From: Tannerellaceae bacterium
GTDB lineage: Bacteria; Bacteroidota; Bacteroidia; Bacteroidales; Tannerellaceae
Length of the DNA: 7,957 nucleotides
Assembly: GCA_020860805.1 (NCBI GenBank)
Contig: JAJBTP010000423.1
Span: forward strand, 1-7,957
Direction: 5' to 3'
The position numbers and the translations under genes are program-made. A model generated the notes under the pieces. That model was not told the origin of the DNA. It ran no database searches and worked only from the letters and a program-made list of their open reading frames with translations. Positions within the stretch are counted from its first letter, which is position 1. Every line of letters starts with the position of its first letter. This document shows positions 1 to 5,457 of this stretch, in pieces.

Positions 1-110
1 CCAGATACCAGTCGGAAACTGGCAACAAATAAAGTGAAAAGTAAAAAAAATATTACAGTAGTATCCAGACTTTTATATACATTTACATAGTAAATAAACG
101 AGAAAACAAT

Positions 111-1460
111 ATGTGTAAAAATATTCATTGTAAAGTTATTATAGGTTTATTTTCCCTCTTACTACTATTTCCTGAACAAACGCTGAAAGCACAAGGAGAC
201 AACAGATTTGAGATAAGTAAAAACCTTGACATATATAACTCAATTATTAAAGAGCTGGAAATGTTCTATGTGGATTCGTTAGAAGTAGAAAAAACAATCC
301 GCGTGGGCATTGATGCCATGTTAAGAAGTCTGGACCCGTATACAGAGTATATCCCGGAACAACAAATGGATGAATTCAAATACATCACAACCGGAGAATA
401 TGGAGGTATTGGAGCTTTTATCCGCAAAAGAGACGAAGGTGTTATTATTACAGAACCCTTTGAAGGAATGCCGGCAGAACTGGCAGGATTAAAAGCGGGC
501 GACCTGATCATGGAAATAGACAATGTAAATGTAGAGAAGGAAAATGACAGCCGCGTATCAGAACTGCTGAAAGGAGTTCCCAATACTAAAATTGTTCTTA
601 AAATAAAACGTCCGGGCGAAAATAAACCCCGTATCGTAGAATTAATCCGAAAGCAAATTTTAGTAGATCAGGTCACCTATTATGGGGTACGTGGTGACGG
701 TGTTGGCTATATTCACCTGAAAGGATTTACGGATAAAAGTGCACAGGAAGTAAAGGCTGCTTTCAATGATTTGCGTACCAACCACCATATTAACTCCCTT
801 ATATTAGACTTACGTAGCAATGGAGGAGGATTACTTGAGGCAGCCGTACAAATCGTCAATATGTTTGTACCCAAAGGGAAAGAAGTAGTATCTACAAAAG
901 GGAAATTAAGCCAGTGGGACAGAACTTACCGGACATCCAATGAACCGATTGATACTGTAATGTCTTTAGCTGTACTAATCAATGGCGAATCGGCTTCTGC
1001 TGCGGAAATCGTTGCAGGTGCTTTACAGGATATGGACCGGGCCATCATTGTAGGACAACGTTCCTTTGGTAAAGGGCTGGTACAGGCGCCCCGCGAATTA
1101 CCTTATAATGGAAGTCTCAAAGTAACCATCAGCAAATACTATATCCCCAGTGGACGTTGTATTCAACAAATTGATTATTCGCATCGCGGAGCAGACGGCA
1201 GACCTACGGCTATACCGGATAGCCTGACGACTGTCTTCTATACCGAAAACGGACGCCCGGTAAGAGACGGAGGGGGAATTCGTCCTGATTTTGAAGTGGA
1301 AGAAAAAGATATGCCGACTTTCCTTTATTATGTAATGTTTGATAATGTAACGTTCGACTTTGTAACAGACTGGACTCAAAAACATCCTACCATTCAGCAG
1401 GTTGAAGAATTTGAAATCTCTGATGAAGACTTTGAAGCATTCAAATCATATGCAAAATAG
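111..1460 (+). CDS. Secreted S41-family (Ctp-like) PDZ serine protease, truncated product
   Basis: This is the 449-residue part that can actually be translated. Residues 1-28 form a signal peptide: a Lys-containing start, the hydrophobic stretch VIIGLFSLLLLF, and a probable cut near KAQ-G. A PDZ domain at about 85-180 carries the YGGIGAFI entry (97-104) and the GLKAGDLI segment, and would bind hydrophobic C-termini of substrates. The S41 core spans about 195-390. By alignment with E. coli Tsp/Prc (S430/K455), the nucleophile is Ser296 in GESASAAEI and the general base is Lys321 in QRSFGKG; the 25-residue spacing is identical. The family cleaves periplasmic proteins from their C-terminal ends. 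Every recognisable catalytic element precedes the stop, so the shortened enzyme could still be active, or unstable. The start is chosen because the signal peptide begins directly at this ATG. Confidence 0.85.
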   Translation: MCKNIHCKVIIGLFSLLLLFPEQTLKAQGDNRFEISKNLDIYNSIIKELEMFYVDSLEVEKTIRVGIDAMLRSLDPYTEYIPEQQMDEFKYITTGEYGGIGAFIRKRDEGVIITEPFEGMPAELAGLKAGDLIMEIDNVNVEKENDSRVSELLKGVPNTKIVLKIKRPGENKPRIVELIRKQILVDQVTYYGVRGDGVGYIHLKGFTDKSAQEVKAAFNDLRTNHHINSLILDLRSNGGGLLEAAVQIVNMFVPKGKEVVSTKGKLSQWDRTYRTSNEPIDTVMSLAVLINGESASAAEIVAGALQDMDRAIIVGQRSFGKGLVQAPRELPYNGSLKVTISKYYIPSGRCIQQIDYSHRGADGRPTAIPDSLTTVFYTENGRPVRDGGGIRPDFEVEEKDMPTFLYYVMFDNVTFDFVTDWTQKHPTIQQVEEFEISDEDFEAFKSYAK

Positions 1461-1841
1461 AAAAACTTAACCTATGATAAACAGATTGAGAAAGCATTAA
1501 AAAGTCTGGAAGAAATCGCGAAATTCGAATGATATCTGGCAAGTGATTCCACTCTTTTCAAAGAATTGGAGGCGAAATTACAACCGGATTTAGACAAAGA
1601 CTTCGAACGATTCAAAAAAGAAATTAAAAATATTTTATCTGCTGAAATTGTAAAACGTTACTATCACCAGAAAGGAGAATTAGTTTATACATTAAAAGAA
1701 GACCCTGTATTGGAAAAAGCGATAGAAGCATTAACTAAACCGGAAGTGATTGAGGAAACATTAAAGACTCCTGTTCTTACAGAGGAAAATAATCCTAAAA
1801 CCGGTTTACCAACAGGAAAACAGAGAAAAGGAATAGCCTGA
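111..1841 (+). pseudogene. S41 C-terminal processing protease, whole locus, interrupted by two in-frame stop codons
   Basis: Reading straight through in one frame from the ATG at 111 to the TGA at 1839 gives about 576 codons, a plausible full length for a Bacteroidales S41 protease. The frame is broken by TAG at codon 450 (1458-1460) and TGA at codon 474 (1530-1532). The residues after each stop are still protein-like and rich in Lys, Glu and Leu (for example KQIEKALKSLEEIAKFE between the stops). They match the helical C-terminal extension I recall from intact homologues, where Glu and Gly would stand at the stop positions. No frameshift is involved. Stop-codon reassignment is unlikely, because TAG, TGA and TAA all end other genes in this window. 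The open stretch from a TTG at 1566 to 1841 is the severed tail, not an independent gene. The locus converges on the phosphoesterase pair with 12 bases between stops. Confidence 0.8.
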
Positions 1842-1842
1842 C

Positions 1843-1871
1843 CCGGAAATCCTTTAATTTCCCTTTTCCGG
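1843..1871. terminator. Candidate bidirectional terminator hairpin between convergent genes
   Basis: A 7-base inverted repeat, CCGGAAA (1843-1849) and TTTCCGG (1865-1871), straddles the short gap between the protease stop and the phosphoesterase stop. A nested alternative is GGAAAT (1845-1850) with ATTTCC (1857-1862). The position at a tail-to-tail junction fits a shared terminator. There is no clean T tract after the stem, so termination is inferred. Confidence 0.4.
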
Positions 1872-2993
1872 AATAAACCGTATATGTAATAATATCAACT
1901 CCCCCCGGGTTCCGACCCGGTAAGGAGGTCCGGCAAATCCAATGCACGACGAAACACAAAACTGGCTCTTCCCTTTTTTATAATATCCATAAGGAACTTC
2001 ATATACAAACTTCATAATTAAAGGATAAGGCCATAACTGCCCGTTATGGGTATGCCCATGTAATCCCAAATCAATTCCATTCATAACCATTTCCGCAATA
2101 CTGTACGGTTGGTGGTCCAACACAATAACAGGTAAATTACGCTCTACCCCAGTCAACAAACTATTCAATGGTTTCCTTTTCAGATTTACATAATCATCTC
2201 TGCCCACCAGATAAAAGGTGGAATCCGGTGAAACAACAGAATCGACCAGATGGATACCCCCTGTCCTGGCAAACCAACGGAACTTAGCAAAACGGTTGGC
2301 GCGGTATTCATGGTTTCCGTTCACGATATAAACACCTAACGGAGCCTGCAAGTCCTGTAAATCTTCTTCTATTAACTGCTGTTCCGCATGACGTGATTCA
2401 TAATCCAGCACATCTCCTACTAATACAACCATATCGGGATGGGTACTATTAGAGACACTGACAAACCGCCGGGCCAGTTTTTTACCGATAAACTCACCCA
2501 TATGCAAATCAGACATCATAGCAATAGTAAGACTATCCCTTTTACTCTCTCCCTTAGGAATATCCAGATAGACATGCTTTACAACCGGATTAGTAGCATT
2601 GTAATAAGCCCGCAACATAAGTCCGGTAGTACCGGCAAGAATAAGAAAGAACAAGGCTAATTTTACCTTAGCCCAATTACAAATAATGATGGCAGGAAAC
2701 CATTTCCAATACCGGTTTGTAAGCCGCAATAAATCCAGAAAAAGCAAAGCCATGGTAATATAAAGAGAGGCTATATACCAGGTATTACAGAAGTAAAGAA
2801 TAGCAATCAACCATTCATCCGGTAAATGCTCCCGGAAAAAATATCCGGTAAAAAAAGCCAGCAGTTCCAGGACAAAGAAAACGATAACCGGAATACGCCA
2901 ACTCTTTTTAGCAGGAATAGCCTGGTATACCCGCCAAAAGATATAGGGAATAAGTAATAATTGACCGAATATAGATTGCAGAAAAACCTTCAT
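1854..2993 (-). CDS. Membrane-anchored calcineurin-like metallophosphoesterase (downstream paralogue)
   Basis: This 379-residue protein has an N-terminal membrane region with about four hydrophobic helices (roughly 3-20, 32-53, 62-88 and 107-128) and a catalytic domain from about 150 to the end. All five metallophosphoesterase blocks are present in order: SDLH (Asp162, His164), GDVLD (Asp194), GNHE (Asn227, His228), DHQP (His294) and GHTH (His314, His316). Together these bind a two-metal centre. The GHTHNGQLWP block resembles the YkuE/YaeI-like group of membrane-associated phosphoesterases. The physiological substrate cannot be read from sequence; an envelope lipid or nucleotide-linked precursor is only a guess. 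The ATG lies 10 bases after the stop of the upstream paralogue, so the two are almost certainly co-transcribed. The 3' end carries a GC-rich stretch with a C6 run on the plus strand. Confidence 0.9.
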   Translation of the reverse strand: MKVFLQSIFGQLLLIPYIFWRVYQAIPAKKSWRIPVIVFFVLELLAFFTGYFFREHLPDEWLIAILYFCNTWYIASLYITMALLFLDLLRLTNRYWKWFPAIIICNWAKVKLALFFLILAGTTGLMLRAYYNATNPVVKHVYLDIPKGESKRDSLTIAMMSDLHMGEFIGKKLARRFVSVSNSTHPDMVVLVGDVLDYESRHAEQQLIEEDLQDLQAPLGVYIVNGNHEYRANRFAKFRWFARTGGIHLVDSVVSPDSTFYLVGRDDYVNLKRKPLNSLLTGVERNLPVIVLDHQPYSIAEMVMNGIDLGLHGHTHNGQLWPYPLIMKFVYEVPYGYYKKGKSQFCVSSCIGFAGPPYRVGTRGELILLHIRFIPEKGN

Positions 2994-3003
2994 AATTAAT
3001 TTA

Positions 3004-4095
3004 CTACTGCGTAGTCGTTATATGAAAAACAACCATTTCACTATGCGTACCGATTCTAAAGGGAGGGCCCCACAAAGATAAGCCGGATGAAACATATACA
3101 TGCATATTCTCCTTCTTCTTATACCCATAACTCACTTCAAACAACCGGTCGGTAATCCAGTTAATAGGCCAGACCTGCCCACGATGTGTATGCCCGCTAA
3201 ACTGTAAATCAATTCCATTTTCTACCGCCTCCTCCAGATTATACGGTTGATGGTCCAGCAATAAGACCGGATATTGAGGATCAATTCTTTTAACTAAAAC
3301 GTCCAGCGGTAAGCGGTCAGGATTCATACGGTCATCCCTGCCTATCAGTTGAATTTTATTGGGTAATGTAACCACTGAATCTTTCAATAAACAGATAGGT
3401 GTTTCTTTTAAAAAATCAATACTGTCATCTATACCACTGATGTATTCATGATTGCCCGGTATCATATAGATACCTAAAGGAGCTGAGAGCCGGGAAAGTT
3501 CTTCCTGCATTCGCTGGTAGCGTACCGGAGCTACACTATTATCTATCAAATCACCGGCAATAAGAATTAAATCCGGATTCTCATCCATTATCTTTTCAAC
3601 ATACTTTTTCAACTGTTGTTTATTCGTTGCGTATCCCAGATGTATATCACTGATTCCTACTACTTTCAAAGGTTTATCAAGTGTTGAGTACTTGTTGATA
3701 GCTATGTTTACATCCTCTTTTAAGGGAGATTTATAATGAATAAAACCATATAGTAACAAAAGAAAAGTAATAGCTGTTACCACTCCGAAAGCGTGAGGTA
3801 TAGGCCAACCTATCCATTTACATAGATCAGACAGGAAAAGAAAGAAAGCCATATAAAATATAAAGACCAGCCAACCAGTACCAATATATTGCAACACTTG
3901 TCCGCCCCAGGAAGGTAAAGGCGTACTTCTGAATATAAACATTCCAAAAATACCTGCAGCACACAGCCAAAACAAAATACCTGTTATAATAGAAACAGGA
4001 GTAGGTAAAAAAGACAGAGCATGCATTCCTTTATAAAAAACGTAAACATCCCCCCCCAGATAAACAGAGAGAACCAGAATTATGAATACGATCAT
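3004..4095 (-). CDS. Membrane-anchored calcineurin-like metallophosphoesterase (upstream paralogue)
   Basis: This protein is 363 residues from the ATG at 4095. A GTG at 4116 extends the frame by seven codons, but it overlaps the -7 promoter box, so the ATG is preferred. Four hydrophobic helices (about 1-21, 33-55, 71-90 and 101-119) precede the catalytic domain. The metal-binding blocks are SDIH (Asp150, His152), GDLID (Asp182), GNHE (Asn215, His216), DHQP (His282) and GHTH (His302, His304). It shares domain order and the C-terminal GPPxRxGT block with the downstream gene, so the pair arose by tandem duplication. Four membrane passes with a positively charged start would put the catalytic domain in the cytoplasm, though this topology is uncertain. 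Codons near the N-terminus include an uninterrupted G8 tract (4050-4057). The substrate is unknown. Confidence 0.9.
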   Translation of the reverse strand: MIVFIILVLSVYLGGDVYVFYKGMHALSFLPTPVSIITGILFWLCAAGIFGMFIFRSTPLPSWGGQVLQYIGTGWLVFIFYMAFFLFLSDLCKWIGWPIPHAFGVVTAITFLLLLYGFIHYKSPLKEDVNIAINKYSTLDKPLKVVGISDIHLGYATNKQQLKKYVEKIMDENPDLILIAGDLIDNSVAPVRYQRMQEELSRLSAPLGIYMIPGNHEYISGIDDSIDFLKETPICLLKDSVVTLPNKIQLIGRDDRMNPDRLPLDVLVKRIDPQYPVLLLDHQPYNLEEAVENGIDLQFSGHTHRGQVWPINWITDRLFEVSYGYKKKENMHVYVSSGLSLWGPPFRIGTHSEMVVFHITTTQ

Positions 4096-4115
4096 AGTGT
4101 AATATTTATTTCGCA

Positions 4116-4123
4116 CAAATATA
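4116..4123 (-). promoter_or_regulatory. Bacteroidota -7 promoter box for the phosphoesterase operon
   Basis: On the minus strand the sequence is TATATTTG, an exact match to the Bacteroidota sigma-ABfr -7 consensus TAnnTTTG. It lies 20 bases before the ATG at 4095. No convincing -33 TTTG is seen upstream. The box overlaps the alternative GTG start, which argues against that start. Confidence 0.6.
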
Positions 4124-4147
4124 CTTATAGATTAAATGATTGCATAA

Positions 4148-4196
4148 ATCATCACCCTCTATTCAAAAAAGATATATTTTTTTAACAGAGGATGAT
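4148..4196. terminator. Imperfect long hairpin after the BamE-like lipoprotein gene
   Basis: The outer arms ATCAT (4148-4152) plus CCTCT (4156-4160) pair with AGAGGATGAT (4187-4196), leaving a 3-base bulge. Inside them an A6 run (4165-4170) faces a T7 run. The structure lies between the lipoprotein stop at 4218 and the phosphoesterase promoter, where a terminator is expected. The internal A/T runs rather than a trailing T tract make it atypical. Confidence 0.4.
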
Positions 4197-4217
4197 AACT
4201 AAATATTCACTATAGTA

Positions 4218-4781
4218 TCAATTCGTGCGATTGCTACGACTGGTACGGTTGGTACGATCTGCAGGGTTAACCTGTGTTCCCGAAGAGGAATTACTATTAT
4301 TGCTTCCGGACTCCCTGTCAGGACGTGAAGGACGTACAGTCGTATTCGAATTGTCATTTCCGGGACGAGTAGCCGGAGGACGTGTCTGGTAATTCGGACG
4401 GTTATAGCCCGGACGATTATAATTCGGCCGGTACGTACCACCCGGATAAACATATAACGGACGGCCATAAGGCGGGAAAATAGTAGGAGGATAAGGAGCC
4501 GGAACATATTGTACATCCTCATACATATATTCATATCCGGTCAGGTAATCATTCCAAAACTCCAGGGCATAAATCTCACCCCGCGTCGTACGATACTTCA
4601 ATACTTCCTGATAGCCGTCAGAAGTTTCATTAACAGCTAATATACGATCCGGAAATCCGGCTACTCTTTCTACATCCGCTTTAGTCATTCCGGTTGTCAA
4701 ACGGTTCAAATCCAGTGAACGGGATGTTCCACAGGATACCAACAGAACAACTAATACAAATAAACAACCTATTTTTTTCAT
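4218..4781 (-). CDS. Lipoprotein with BamE/SmpA-like domain and Pro/Asn/Arg-rich tail
   Basis: The ATG at 4781 is chosen over a longer frame reaching 4883 because it opens a textbook lipoprotein signal, MKKIGCLFVLVVLLVSC, with the lipidated Cys at residue 17; an AGAG lies just upstream. The product is 187 residues. Residues 24-84 contain LTTGMTKADVERVAGFPDRI followed by a beta-rich segment ending in YALEFWNDYLTGYEY. This pattern is typical of the SmpA/OmlA (BamE-like) fold, in which small lipoproteins support outer-membrane protein assembly. Residues 92-187 are low complexity: first Pro/Tyr-rich, then N-R-P-x-Y units, then Ser/Asn/Arg/Thr-rich with NRT repeats at the end. This tail is probably disordered and positively charged, and could contact the cell wall or polyanions (inference). 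A direct role in the BAM complex is not shown. It is transcribed divergently from the His-rich gene. Confidence 0.8.
   Translation of the reverse strand: MKKIGCLFVLVVLLVSCGTSRSLDLNRLTTGMTKADVERVAGFPDRILAVNETSDGYQEVLKYRTTRGEIYALEFWNDYLTGYEYMYEDVQYVPAPYPPTIFPPYGRPLYVYPGGTYRPNYNRPGYNRPNYQTRPPATRPGNDNSNTTVRPSRPDRESGSNNSNSSSGTQVNPADRTNRTSRSNRTN
4389..4433 (-). repeat. 15-base tandem repeat encoding Y/N-R-P-x-Y units
   Basis: Within the lipoprotein tail (residues 117-131) three consecutive five-codon units encode YRPNY, NRPGY and NRPNY, with strong similarity at DNA level. The unit length keeps the frame when copies are gained or lost, so tail length could vary between strains. Confidence 0.6.
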
Positions 4782-4933
4782 AAATCTCTGATATATTGTT
4801 GTTTTATAACTTTTTATTATCTCCCACACAAAACACTCCCGGAAAAGCATTTGTTTATCATCAGACACTACTGAATATAACATATGAAGAATATTTAGTC
4901 CTGAACTTTTTAGTACAGTACACCATTAATTAG

Positions 4934-4941
4934 TAACTTTG
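4934..4941 (+). promoter_or_regulatory. Bacteroidota -7 promoter box for the His-rich gene
   Basis: TAACTTTG matches the Bacteroidota -7 consensus TAnnTTTG exactly. Only nine bases separate it from the ATG at 4951, so transcription would begin within a few bases of the start codon. The -33 region (about 4909-4914) is T-rich but lacks a clear TTTG. Confidence 0.6.
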
Positions 4942-4950
4942 TACACGATA

Positions 4951-5304
4951 ATGAAAGAGATAGCCAAACGATACGTTAGTATATCCCTACCTATCCTATT
5001 CAGTATCTATGTAGGGTTTCTAATCGCATTTACACACATCCATATTGTAAATGGGGCTACTATTGTACACTCTCACCCTTACCAAAAGAGTGAAGGACTC
5101 CCGGTAGAACACGAACACAACTATGCTGAATTCCAGCTTCTCCATCAATTATCTACTATACAAATTACAGGAGCACTTTTTGCCTTTTTCCTGTTAACGG
5201 CTTCGCTGGTTATTCTTTATCAATCCCGTATTACACTTTCTATCCCTGTAATACGTGAAGCCTTTGCAGGTTCCTTCTCTCTACGGGGACCTCCCTACTG
5301 TTGA
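4951..5304 (+). CDS. Small two-helix inner-membrane protein with His-rich periplasmic loop
   Basis: This 117-residue protein is not assigned to a named family. After a basic N-terminus (KEIAKR), helix 1 spans about 11-28. A loop follows at about 29-70 with His at 29, 31, 40, 42, 54, 56 and 65, and helix 2 spans about 73-90. The tail ends in SLRGPPYC. The positive-inside rule places the loop in the periplasm. Paired H-x-H motifs (29/31, 40/42, 54/56) suggest binding of a transition metal or heme-like ligand, an inference from composition. It is followed in the same direction by the TonB-dependent receptor. Small His-rich membrane proteins with an R-x-P-P tail in front of TonB receptors are an arrangement I recall from Bacteroidota, and loosely from DUF2946-type proteins in Proteobacteria; neither was checked. 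There is no other Met in the protein, so the start must be the ATG at 4951 or a non-ATG codon just upstream such as TTG 4939. Confidence 0.75.
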   Translation: MKEIAKRYVSISLPILFSIYVGFLIAFTHIHIVNGATIVHSHPYQKSEGLPVEHEHNYAEFQLLHQLSTIQITGALFAFFLLTASLVILYQSRITLSIPVIREAFAGSFSLRGPPYC

Positions 5305-5362
5305 TACATATTTTATTTTTATTTCCGGAAAAGTTTAGCTATTGATTCTTCCCTGTTATTGG

Positions 5363-5403
5363 GATATAAATCAACTTATATCTGATAGGGATATAATCCC
5401 TAT
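5363..5403 (+). promoter_or_regulatory. Two adjacent hairpins in the leader of the TonB receptor gene
   Basis: The first hairpin is GATATAA (5363-5369) pairing with TTATATC (5376-5382), with a 6-base loop. The second is ATAGGGAT (5385-5392) pairing with ATCCCTAT (5396-5403), with a 3-base loop. Both stems are perfect. They lie 54 bases before the receptor ATG, and neither is followed by a T tract. They could form an RNA element controlling the receptor, or tandem palindromic operators. The rest of the 153-base gap between the two genes shows no exact TAnnTTTG promoter, which suggests read-through from the upstream gene. Confidence 0.45.
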
Positions 5404-5457
5404 AAATACCATCCGGAAAAACTATTTCTTTAGTATCAACTTATTAAAACAAATAAT

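Noticed and set aside
8..22. Small hairpin CCAGT-CGGAA-ACTGG at the left edge
   Set aside because: Only five pairs and no T tract; bases 1-110 show no supportable gene end, and the TACATTTA at 78-85 is too weak a match to TAnnTTTG to call a promoter.
1458..1532. Alternative genetic code or stop-codon recoding
   Set aside because: TAG, TGA and TAA all terminate other intact genes in the window, and two different stops would need recoding in one gene.
1566..1841. Open frame of 91 codons starting at a TTG
   Set aside because: It is the same frame and continuation of the protease after its second stop, with no independent start signal; treated as the severed C-terminal tail.
1905..1920. Strong GC hairpin CCGGGT-TCCG-ACCCGG
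   Set aside because: It lies inside the second phosphoesterase coding sequence at conserved residues (R-V-G-T-R), so codon content explains it.
4199..4534. Minus-strand frame of 111 codons overlapping the BamE-like lipoprotein
   Set aside because: It is a shadow frame over the low-complexity repeat region; its Arg/Ile/Val-rich composition reflects the repeats.
4782..4883. N-terminal extension of the lipoprotein to an upstream ATG
   Set aside because: The extension would bury the lipoprotein signal peptide 34 residues inside the protein; the ATG at 4781 fits the signal exactly.
5305..5457. Cobalamin or other known riboswitch before the TonB receptor
   Set aside because: No recognisable conserved core of a known riboswitch class was seen, only simple hairpins.
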